Shown here: positions 46,762-55,815 of the stretch, piece after piece | How positions within the stretch are numbered: the stretch's first letter is position 1 | Layout: every line of letters starts with the position of its first letter | Assembly: GCA_964036315.1 (NCBI GenBank) | Contig: OZ038498.1 | Span: 10,597,468-10,661,467 of the forward strand | DNA: 64,000 nt | Source: Acanthosepion esculentum | Lineage: Eukaryota; Mollusca; Cephalopoda; Sepiida; Sepiidae | Direction: 5' to 3' | Notes under the pieces: model-generated | Told to the model about the DNA's origin: nothing | The model's input: only the letters and a program-made list of their open reading frames with translations | The model's database searches: none | Position numbers and translations under genes: made by a program

Positions 46762-47310
46762 CAGTATTTACATTAGTCGGACTATTGTCCTCATCTTTGT
46801 CGCCATTTTTGTCACAACGTTTCGGCCGTTGTACGCTCCGGCCTTCTTCAGGTGGTTGGAATTTCGAACCGAACCCTTTATTTCGATCACTGGGGTAGAC
46901 TGTTCTAGTTTCACGAGCCATGTTTGATGGATGTCAGTTATCAGTTATCTCCTGCTAATTTTCCCTCTGAAAGTTCTCCACTGCCTGAACCGGGTATTGA
47001 ACTCACACTCTTTGGGACTGTCACTGGATCTAACCAACGCCTTTATCCACTGTACCATGAGTATTATAAACCTAATTTTTCAGCAACCATTTTTTACCAG
47101 TACTCATATTGCAATTTTGCTGTTATCATTGCCTGTTTTTACCAGATCTCATATTGCAACTTTTTTGTTATCATTGCTTTTCTCTGGCACTCCTTATTAC
47201 TGGTTCCCATATTGTATTTATTTCTATGCTTGGCCGACTCAGATGAGGACAATAGTCCGACTAATGTAAATACTGTACATAATACCTCATCTCAGAAATA
47301 TAGACAGACT
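46762..47310 (-). mobile_element. SINE-A composite with inverted ends and 14-bp target-site duplication
   Basis: It is flanked by 'cggtagaaagaata' on both sides (46748-46761 and 47311-47324). From the left, a full minus-strand SINE-A (46762-47058; A box complement 47048-47058, B box complement 46992-47004; the 'cttcttcaggtgg' block at 46844-46856) is followed by about 170 bp with a 46-48-bp direct repeat ('catattgcaa...gttatcattgc' twice, 47098-47200). A plus-strand SINE-A tail (47238-47310) completes it. The outer ends are inverted repeats of about 35 bp. Confidence 0.85.
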
Positions 47311-47324
47311 CGGTAGAAAGAATA

Positions 47325-48496
47325 TTTGCAAATCCAACGTTTTAGTCTAAGAAGTAGCTTTTGACTATGAGAATTTTAAATTAATGGATGTCATAGTACA
47401 TTTAGTACATTTAGTGCTTGACAATATAAAATAAAATCAATCTTAAGTTACTTTGCGAGGCTTTTTATATCTTTTGAAACCAACACCCATATTATATTAA
47501 ATTTTCGTTTAATTGTAGAGAATGCTAGATAAGACCTTAATAGCCGGACGACAGAAAAGTCTATTTATGTGTGTGCAGAAAGTTAATAACGCTTCCTGAA
47601 AGAACGCTGGAGCTTATAAAAACTTTACTGCATTGTGCATAAAGCCTCCAAATTAATTGGTGGAACATCAAATATTTTCCATCATATCAACTTTTATTCA
47701 AATATTTTAAAACAACAAGGAACTGACTAAAAAGATTATTAATAGTATTATTTTTCATACTTAAATCGATGTTGGGTAATTTTTCATCATTATTCATATT
47801 TTACAGCATAACGAACAAAAGAGGCCAGAAAAATTGCACTATATTTAAGTTAATTTTTTTTTTTAATTTAATATTTATACCAGAAACGATAACGTTCTTT
47901 TCTAGGCAAATTTTGTTGTCACTAATATCTAAAATAGTTTCAGTGTCTAAGTCATAATATGTGGATTACCCCACTTGTCTGTCAAGGAACTTCTACTTCC
48001 GACCGTTAGATACTAGGTTTATCCCAAGGTTATATTAACTAGCATAAGAAAATATGTGGCAGATGTATTTCAGTTATTCCAGTGCCTAAAGGTACTACAG
48101 GGAACTCTGAAGTAGTTTTTTCTTTGACAAAATCTAAAGGGTGTTTCATTAAGACGGATTAAAGTCAGCAGTAAATAAATCAGTGTTATTGGTGAAAATT
48201 TATTTTTACCTTCAATGTGATGCGCGTGTCAAATTAATATCGCCCAAATGTCCGCCAAATCTGAAAGAAAAAGAAAAAATCGCTTAAGCTTAATTCACAT
48301 TTAAAATCTGTTCAAGTTATTGGATTACCCTTTAGAAATGAAAGTTATTTGCAGTTTGCAATCATAAGCATGCAAAATAAGTTTCTAAGCGTGGGAAAAT
48401 GATCTAGTTTAACGTGTTCAATGTCTTTGACAAACAATGCAAAATGTAGAAACAATCTAACGTTTATCAAAGTTACGATGCCTGTCTTCGTTGGTA
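47325..48496. other. Unrecognised AT-rich sequence
   Basis: The first 40 bp continue the segment interrupted by the SINE-A composite. After that I see no gene or repeat match. Confidence 0.4.
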
Positions 48497-48499
48497 ATT

Positions 48500-48830
48500 G
48501 CATAATTAAAAGAAAGAAAAAACTTGTAATTTCAACGAGTGATTTATTTTTTTCTGGAAATATTTCGGTTAGTAGATGCCAGTCTTGGTCACTCCTTAAT
48601 TTGAGTAAAACAATACAAAGAATTTCGAAAGAAATATATATGGCGAAAAAAAAAAGTTTTTTTTATGCCTCGAATTACTATTACGTTGTAAACGTCATCA
48701 ATTCGGTTTGTTTGCCTTGATTTAAATTCTTAAGCGTTTAAGCTAAAAACTGCTAGCCGAAATATTTCCATAAAAAAATAAATCATTCGTTGGAATTATA
48801 ATTTTTTTCTTTCTTTTAATTAAGTTTCGT
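48500..48830 (+). repeat. Foldback / MITE-like element with about 77-bp inverted arms
   Basis: 48502-48580 ('taattaaaagaaagaaaaaa' ... 'ggaaatatttcggttag') is the near-complement of 48752-48828. About 170 bp lie between the arms. A 99-codon frame crossing it has no motif. No target duplication was identified. Confidence 0.8.
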
Positions 48831-48889
48831 TTATGTTTAAAAGTAATTATTTTTAACATTAGATAACCTATAAATTAGGGATATATATA

Positions 48890-49049
48890 TAATATATATG
48901 TATATATTGATGCATGTTTCATTAAATAATATAGACAAGTGATGTCTATTTATTTTATGTAAATTCTTTTCATATCGTCTGATAAGCTTAATATCAGACG
49001 ATATCATTAAACGAAGAAAGAAAATCACAATATTGATACATATTTTTTA
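48890..49049 (+). repeat. Diverged arm of the 49.5-kb foldback cluster
   Basis: 'tgatgcatgtttcattaaat' 'aatatagacaa' at 48909 is the reverse complement of the block ending at about 49491, and the following 'catatcgtctgataagctta' 'atatcagacgatat' holds a short perfect palindrome. Confidence 0.65.
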
Positions 49050-49511
49050 ATCCTATCTAAGCTTTCGGCTTACATAAGCCATTATCAAAGATGACAATTA
49101 CATTACAATATATTTGCAAGCAACGACAAACTCGTGCATATAAGACGCTGGAAGCGAAAATCGCACTGCAGCTCATGACGTCACGCATGACCACGCGAGA
49201 GTGAATTTGAGAAGTATGGGAAGCCGTTGGTATAAACCAATTGCTTCTGTTACCATTTATAGGCATTTAAGAATATGTGTGGAGATTTCATAGTTTATTT
49301 TGTTCAAGTTAGGTTTCAACTGTTTCATGTATATAGCTTCAAGAATTTTTAGTTTTTGTTTATTGTTTTCATGTTTAAGTATAGTTGTGTTTTCAACAAG
49401 GATTTTCCAGAATTGTGTATGCGGCCAGGCATGTTGTTTTAAATGCATAAAAATGTTGTCTATATTATTTAATGAAACATGCATCAATGAAAAAATGCTG
49501 CCTAAATACAC
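49050..49511 (-). pseudogene. Penelope-like element 3' end, minus strand
   Basis: The minus-strand translation contains 'LKQHAWPHTQFWKILVENTT' then 'NKQKLKILEAIYMKQLKPNL', matching the last part of GIY-YIG-bearing Penelope-like proteins as I recall them ('..KI.EA..IK...P.LN'). The frame ends at 49257. The 3' flank (49050-49256) contains, on the minus strand, 'aatggcttatgtaagccgaa', a small hairpin followed by GAAA. The N-terminal part is missing. Confidence 0.65.
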
Positions 49512-49577
49512 ACAATATATATATGTGTGTGTGTGTGTGTGTGCGTGTGTGTGTCTGTGTGTGTGTATTTAGGCAGC
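49497..49577 (+). repeat. (GT)n microsatellite inside a 17-bp palindrome
   Basis: 'gctgcctaaatacacac' (49497) and 'gtgtgtatttaggcagc' (ending 49577) are complements flanking an AT/GT tract (49523-49566). Confidence 0.9.
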
Positions 49578-49587
49578 AATCCTTCTT

Positions 49588-49968
49588 TCATGCACATTTC
49601 ATTGAATACGACAGACAAGGTCCTTCTATTTAGTTTTTTTATGCAATTCCTCATGCGATCTAATAATTTTTTCTTTTCGGGTGATAAATTATATAAAAAC
49701 TGTCCGAATGTTCATTTTATCCGAACGCTTTCGGCTATACATTTTGTAAAACATACATGCAACAAACTATTTCTTATTTAACAGTTAAAATATTCAATTC
49801 TTGAAAATGGCTAAATGTATAGACGAAAGCGCTTGGATAAAAAGAACATTCGGACAGTTTTTATATAATTTATCATCTGAAAATAAAGAAATTATTAGAT
49901 CGCATGAGAAATTGTATAAAAAACTAAATAAAAGCACTTTGTATGTAGTATTCAATGAAATGTGCATA
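49588..49968 (+). repeat. Palindrome with about 166-168-bp arms and a short centre
   Basis: 49588-49755 is the diverged reverse complement of 49803-49968. Shared blocks include 'cgcatgag/ctcatgcg', 'tataaaaactgtccgaatgt' and 'gcgctttcg'. The centre is only about 45 bp. A 60-codon frame in the right arm has no known domain. Confidence 0.85.
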
Positions 49969-49979
49969 TATATATATAT

Positions 49980-49980
<1 letters not shown>

Positions 49981-50034
<54 letters not shown>
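49981..50034 (+). repeat. (GATA)n microsatellite
   Basis: Thirteen or so GATA units following a short TA run. Confidence 0.97.
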
Positions 50035-50035
<1 letters not shown>

Positions 50036-50106
50036 TATTATTATAAAAACCGTGTACTTCTATTTGCAAATAAAAATATATTTAAACAAATTGGTATCAG
50101 GGAAAA

Positions 50107-50325
50107 AAATGAGAATGAAAGTGAGAATGAGAGAGTGTGTGAGAGAATGAGAGAGTGTGAGAGAGTGTGAGAGAGAGTGAGAGTGAGTGAGAAATTAAAT
50201 GAGAGAGAGAATGAGGGAGTGAGAGTGAGAGAGAATGAGAGAGTGAGTGAGAGTGAAGAGTGAGTGAAAGTGAGAGCGAGAGTGAGTGAGTGAGAGAGAA
50301 AGGGAGACAGAGATAGAGACAGGAA
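50107..50325 (+). repeat. GA-rich low-complexity tract
   Basis: Purine-rich 'gagagagtgtgag/gagtgaga' sequence over about 220 bp. Confidence 0.95.
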
Positions 50326-50344
50326 GAATAATATGGATTATAAT

Positions 50345-50551
50345 TTAAAACACTTTAAATCACATTTCAACCCTGACCACCCTAAACTTAAGAAGCCCTC
50401 AGAAATAGAACATATATGAATCATGGCAAAATCCGTCTCCAAACATAAACAATAACGAACCTACTGATGAAGACATTAATAAAGCAATTAAAAAAAACTA
50501 AGAAGTAATAAAGGATCATTTGACATTTAGGCTGAACATTTGAAAAAAGGT
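50345..50551 (+). pseudogene. LINE RT, first part (linker and start of fingers)
   Basis: Reading pieces: 'HFNPDHPKLKKPSEIEHI', 'NINNNEPTDEDINKAIKK', then after a one-base shift 'NKGSFDI', a stop, 'AEHLKK'. This matches the conserved '.P...E...AI..LKN.KA.G.D.I.AE.LK' entry into LINE RT domains. It is cut by the SINE-A composite at 50552 and continues in sense at 52353. Confidence 0.78.
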
Positions 50552-52352
50552 TCTTTTCTGTATCTGTCTATGTTTCTGAGATGAGGTATTATGTACACTA
50601 TTTACATTATTCGAAGTTTTGTCCTCATCTTTGTCGCCATATTTATTACAACGTTTCGGCCTTTCAGTATCTGTCTATATTTCTGAGATGAGGTATTATG
50701 TACACTATTTACATTATTCGAAGTTTTGTCCTCATCTTTGTCGCCATATTTATTACAACGTTTCGGCCTTTCAGTATCTGTCTATGTTTCTGAGATGAGG
50801 TATTATGTACACTATTTACATTATTCGAAGTTTTGTCCTCATCTTTGTCGCCATATTTATTACAACGTTTCGGCCTTTCAGTATCTGTCTATATTTCTGA
50901 GATGAGGTATTATGTACACTATTTACATTATTCGAAGTTTTGTCCTCATCTTTGTCGCCATATTTATTACAACGTTTCGGCCTTTCAGTATCTGTCTATG
51001 TTTCTGAGATGAGGTATTATGTACACTATTTACATTATTCGAAGTTTTGTCCTCATCTTTGTCGCCATATTTATTACAACGTTTCGGCCTTTCAGTATCT
51101 GTCTATATTTCTGAGATGAGGTATTATGTACACTATTTACATTATTCGAAGTTTTGTCCTCATCTTTGTCGCCATATTTATTACAACGTTTCGGCCTTTC
51201 AGTATCTGTCTATATTTCTGAGATGAGGTATTATGTCCACTATTTACATTATTCGGACTATTGTCCTCATCTTTGTGGCCATATTTATTACAACGTTTCG
51301 GCCTTTCAGTATCTGTCTATATTTCTGAGATGAGGTATTATGTACACTATTTACATTATTCGGACTATTGTCCTCATCTTTGTCGCCATATTTATTACAA
51401 CGTTTCGTCCTTTCAGTATCTGTCTATGTTTCTGAGATGAGGTATTATGTACACTATTTACATTATTCGAACTTTTGTCCTCATCTTTGTGGCCATATTT
51501 ATTACAACGTTTCGGCCTTTCAGTATCTGTCTATATTTCTGAGATGAGGTATTATGTACACTATTTACATTATTCGGACTTTTGACCTCATGTTTGTCGC
51601 CATATTTATTACAACGTTTCGTCCTTTCAGTATCTGTCTATATTTCTGAGATTAGGTATTATGTACACTATTTACATTATTCGGACTATTGTCCTCATCT
51701 TTGTCGCCATATTTATTACAACATTTCGGCCTTTCAGTATCTGTCTCTATTTCTGAGATGAGGTATTATGTACACTATTTACATTATTCCGACTATTGTC
51801 CTCATCTTTGTCGCCATATTTATTACAACGTTTCGGCCGTTGTACGCTCCGGCCTTCTTCAGGTGGTTGGAATGTCGAACTGAACCCTTTATTTCGCTCA
51901 CTGGGGTAGACTGTTCTAGTTTCACGTGTCATGTTTAATGGATGTCAGTTATCAGTTATTTCCTGTTAATTCACCTCTCTAAGTTCTTCACTGCCTTAAC
52001 CGGGTATTGAACTCACACTCTTTGGGTCCTGTCACTGGATCTAACTAACGCCTTTATCCACTGTGCCATGTGTCCTTGGTGTTAGATCCAGTGACAGGAG
52101 CCAAAGAGTGTGAGTTCAATACCCGGTTCAGGCAGTGGAGAACTTTCAGAGTGGAATTAATAGTAGATAACTGATAACTGATATCCATTAAACATTGCAC
52201 GTGGAACTAGAACAGTCTACCCCAGTGAGCGAAATAAAAGGTTCAGTTCGACATTCCAACCACCTGGAGAAGGCCGGAGCGTACAACGGCCGAAACGTTG
52301 TAATAAATATGGCGACAAAGATGAGGACAATAGTCCGAATAATGTAAACAGC
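50552..52352 (-). mobile_element. SINE-A composite, inverted pair, with amplified tail
   Basis: A 9-bp 'ttcttttct' occurs at both edges (50551-50559 and 52353-52361). The left part (50561-52080) is a minus-strand SINE-A: A box complement 52058-52068, B box complement 52003-52014, 'cttcttcaggtgg' block at about 51855. Its tail is expanded into a 107-bp array. The right part (52081-52350) is a plus-strand copy lacking the first half of the tRNA head. Together they form arms of about 270 bp with almost no spacer. The host LINE is readable on both sides, which fixes the boundaries. Confidence 0.87.
50561..51840 (-). repeat. 107-bp tandem array (12 units) inside SINE-A tail
   Basis: 'tatctgtctat' recurs at 50561, 50668, 50775, 50882, 50989, 51096, 51203, 51310, 51417, 51524, 51631 and 51738, always 107 bp apart. 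The first six units alternate 'tatgtttctg' and 'tatatttctg', a 214-bp dimer pattern. The last unit passes directly into the rest of SINE-A. Confidence 0.97.
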
Positions 52353-52815
52353 TTCTTTTCTCCCCGAATTCAAAGTCGATTTTATGAAAGAAATCTGGAA
52401 TTGGAAATGCATCTCCAAAAAGTAGGGTTTAGTTTTCGTTCTGTTAACGGATGCAATGGTGGCATATTTGTCATCAAATAACTCCAAGAAATTGCTTACC
52501 TAATAGGAAAACTATATACCTGCAGCATGATATGACCACATCAATAGACTTCCTCTTCCCATCCATTAAAAACCGACTTCCAAGGTCCGAATCTATAGAA
52601 TGCATCGAAATATTAGAGGAAATGTATCGCTGTACATAATCTTACATGTCTGGCGAGAACCACAAACCTCAAACGGGTTACGACAAGAAGGAAGTGATAA
52701 CCCCAGTCTACTTTCTTAGACTATGCCCTGAACATTTACAAACACAAATATGATGAGATAGGCAATGACCTTTCCAAATCTCACGAATCAGACAATAGAA
52801 GACAACTCAATTAAA
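52353..52815 (+). pseudogene. LINE RT, second part
   Basis: It continues the LINE interrupted at 50551: 'FMKEIWNWKCISKK' (fingers), then 'YDHINR' with frame change to 'LFPSIKNRLPRSESIECIEI' 'LEEMYRCT' (palm A and following helix). After another shift come 'RQEGSDNPSLL' (motif B-like, family 'RQG...P.LF') and 'YALNIYKHKYDEIGNDL'. Stops and shifts are numerous. The catalytic box is not recovered. Confidence 0.72.
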
Positions 52816-53000
52816 ATCTGTTTGTCAAATTATATATAATTAAAAAGATATGTTTTTGCGAGGCTTATTACAGTAATGTTTTGTATTTCTTAATACAGAC
52901 ACTTACACATAATATTGCACATGCATAAACGAATATACGCATAAATATACACATTTATTACAATCACAGCCGGCATTGGCAATGATATAACTTACATGTA

Positions 53001-53949
53001 CACTGCTGTTCGATAAAAGTGACTCACCTGATTTTTTTTTACTTAATGTTCTCTTCTCCGATGAAACGAAAGTTGAGCTAAATTTGAAGGATAAGCAATC
53101 TAAAATCCGAAGAAGCTTTGAAACCTCTTTGAATTTAGAAGTAAGTACTGTCAAGCATCCGTTCAGTATAATGTTCTGGGGATACTTTTCTTTTCATGGA
53201 ACTGGTTTCTTAAAACCTATTGAAAAGACCCTCAGGAGTGAGCAGTACAAGAGAATTTTAGAGTCTCGTCTGCTCCCTTCTGCTGAAAGGGTGATAATCG
53301 ACCCCACCAAGCTCATTTTCATGTAGGATAATGCTCCCTGTCACAAATCAAATTTGATGAAGGAATACTTTGATGAGAAGCAGGTGAGTGTTATGACATG
53401 GCCGCCCCAATCTCCAGACCTCAACCCCATAGAAAACTTATGGATCATTATAAAGCACAGGCTCTCGAGAAAGCAGTTGAGCAACAAAGAGGATTTGATT
53501 GTGAATTTCATATCCGAATGGAATTCAATGCTTGGAGATGAGATTTGCCAGAACCTAATCAAGTCAATGCCAAAAAGGGTTGAAAAGGTTATTCAAAATA
53601 AAGGAGGACCCATTGATTATTAAATATTTCGAACTATATTACCTATTATAAATAAATTATACCTCTATTATTCTTTATTTAAAGCTGTTCGATTATGTTT
53701 CTGTTGATTACTAGTTGTAGGAAATAAGTGAGTCACTTTTTTGGCACAGAGTTTTTTCCCTAAATCTCATTTATATCCAAAATTATAATTATCAATAGAA
53801 TACCTTATGGAGAATAAACATTTTTACTATGTGGTCGGGAAGGAGTCTTTATATTAGTAAGATTTAAAATTAGTTTGACCCCAAAAACAATAGGCGAAAA
53901 AAATTTTAAGAAAAAAAATCAGGTGAGTCACTTTTATCGAACAGCAGTG
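53001..53949 (+). mobile_element. Internally deleted Tc1-like element, copy 2 (949 bp)
   Basis: Ends 'CACTGCTGTTCGATAAAAG' (53001) and complement (ending 53949) are each flanked by TA (52999-53000 and 53950-53951). Same family and same missing N-terminal part as 41004-41963. Confidence 0.92.
53042..53623 (+). pseudogene. Tc1-like transposase, C-terminal part, one stop
   Basis: One continuous frame apart from a TAG at 53324-53326. It carries 'LFSDETKVELNLKDKQSK' (first Asp), 'FSIMFWGYFSFHGTGFL', then a stop in place of Gln in the second catalytic motif ('FM*DNAPCHKS'), and 'PPQSPDLNPIENLW' (Glu). It is closely similar to 41305-41961. No DNA-binding domain is present. It ends at 53623 in 'GGPIDY'. 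Confidence 0.9.
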
Positions 53950-53951
53950 TA

Positions 53952-54597
53952 TATCCAAGATGTATAACTTTATGCATATGCAAAAGTATGTTTGTGTGTC
54001 TATGTTCATGTGTGCGCGACTGAAATCCGTGACTTTTTAAAATTTCAGTGGAAGTAGGTACATTTTTTGCTTACATCTCTTTTTTCTGTTTGTTTTTTTT
54101 TCTCTCCTGATGTCCGTCGTAGAATTGTGCTCTAAAATAGTTGGCCAACAGCTAAAGCAAGTAACAACTAATTTCCATCTCATGTTACCAGAATCAGCGC
54201 TGAAAATATCACGAATCACGACCTCAGCACGAGATGATCTTGAAATATTTCAGCTCGGTAGCAAATCTGTTCAGCGATTTTTATCTCAATATCTGAAAAG
54301 TAATGGCTCGCTGAATATGCTGATGAGCGTTTCTTTACTTTACGATGTATCTGCTTTTCTGAAATGGCTACATTGTGAAAAACAATCGTTCTGCTAAATT
54401 GTCCCTTTAAAATTCGTTTCGTTTCCTTTTTTTTCGTCTTCAATTCTGTATATGATTCCTATTTAAAGATGTGTTGAATTTTACACCATTCAAAACTTGA
54501 AAACATGAGGTCAGATTAAAGACCTGTGTCCCACACCAAAAAACATACAGAAAACAAATTAATTATACATTAAAAGCTTTTTTTTCAGTCTGTGATT
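53952..54597. other. Unrecognised sequence
   Basis: A 95-codon frame (54110-54397 plus) overlaps frames on the other strand. I recognise no domain in any of them. Confidence 0.35.
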
Positions 54598-54765
54598 ATC
54601 GAAGCAGAAAGAGGAATCGGTTAGCCTAATTCGAATTCCAATCTTTATAAAAGGCATGAACAGCCCCACATATGGGTTAAGTAGTAGGGTAAACTGGGCT
54701 ATCTAGCCTTCGATGGTAACCAGTCTAAAGGAATTAATCTGAATTCAAAACAGAAGGCAACAAGA
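54598..54765 (+). mobile_element. SINE-B copy 2, diverged
   Basis: B-box-like 'taattcgaattcc' (about 54627), 'catatgggttaagtagtagg', 'ggtaaccagtctaaagg' and 'atctgaattcaaaac' match 43177-43350 in order. Confidence 0.75.
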
Positions 54766-55675
54766 AACTACGCCGTTATTTTTCCGAAGATGCCATGGCA
54801 ATTCACAGATAATAAAGAAAAGACACTTGTGCGCCAAGGGATTTTCAAAATAATTCTCATGAAGTAATGTTTTTAAACGGGAAAAATGTTAAGAAAAACG
54901 ATAAAGGAAAATAAGAAAATATATTTTTTGTACATTTTTACACTAAGCATAAAACCGCTCCAACCAAAGCCCAAACAAAATCGATAAGATTATTTAAAAC
55001 ACAAGTAAATTTTACGCTATCGACAGTCGATACATTTTTTTTCGTTATTATTTTTTAGAAATTCGCTGGATTTTTTTATAAATATTTTTTTTAAGTTATC
55101 ATCCTTGTTCAATCAAATTTCACCTCACCACTAGGGCACGTATCTCTAATGAGTACTTGAAAAGTTTTATCGATTACTTGCAAAATCTTCAATGTCCACA
55201 TGCTCGAGATTATATTTAGAATAATTGCCATATCGTTAGTCATCGGAGTTTTCGTTTTCTAAGAGCGAATAACAAGTTAAATCGTCTAAATGTCTGTAAT
55301 TAATACTATTCAGAAGGGGAACAAAACGGAACAATTGAAAAATATTTATTTGTAATTATTGAAGGCGTCGCTGTGTATCATATAAATATGGATGGTGGGT
55401 TCAGTTTGTACATTCTTTTCACAAGTGATTTGCAAAAATGATGTCTGTGCATATATGCGCCACTCGAATCAATGACGTTACTTAATTTGATTGGTTGTAG
55501 CTACGTTTCACTTAATTTTTCTCTCTTTCTTTTACAGAAGATATTTCTTTGCTCTCTGATAAATTCTCATGAAAATCGACTGACGCTCTCCATCGGATAT
55601 GTGATTTTTTTTTTTTGTTATTACAACCAATTTCTTGTTATTAACTGAATTATAATGATGATGATGATGATGAAT
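54766..55675. other. Unrecognised sequence with a short (ATG)n tract
   Basis: AT-rich. A trinucleotide run 'gatgatgatgatgatgatga' lies at about 55655-55673. No gene seen. Confidence 0.45.
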
Positions 55676-55815
55676 ACTTGCTAACATGAAATTACCAAGC
55701 ACTTATACTGAAAAAACGTTTCATCCGGAAAATACAAATTCTCTGGTAAATATCCACAAACAATTGACCATTTTGTATCAGGTTGCATGGTGTTAGCAGT
55801 CACTGAATAGAAATA
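55676..55815 (+). pseudogene. Zinc-knuckle LINE, small fragment
   Basis: DNA-level match to 37970-38100: 'aaattaccaagca', 'gataaatatccacaaacaat'-like and 'gaccattttgtatcaggttg' 'ca', then 'gttagcagtcactgaata'. It covers only the zinc-knuckle region and is full of stops. Confidence 0.8.

Noticed and set aside
28249..51932. Conserved small protein encoded by SINE-A minus-strand copies (frames at 28249-28437, 46628-46921 and 51747-51932)
   Set aside because: Similarity follows from the shared repeat. Other copies break the frame, and the frame runs across the tRNA-derived repeat without any domain.
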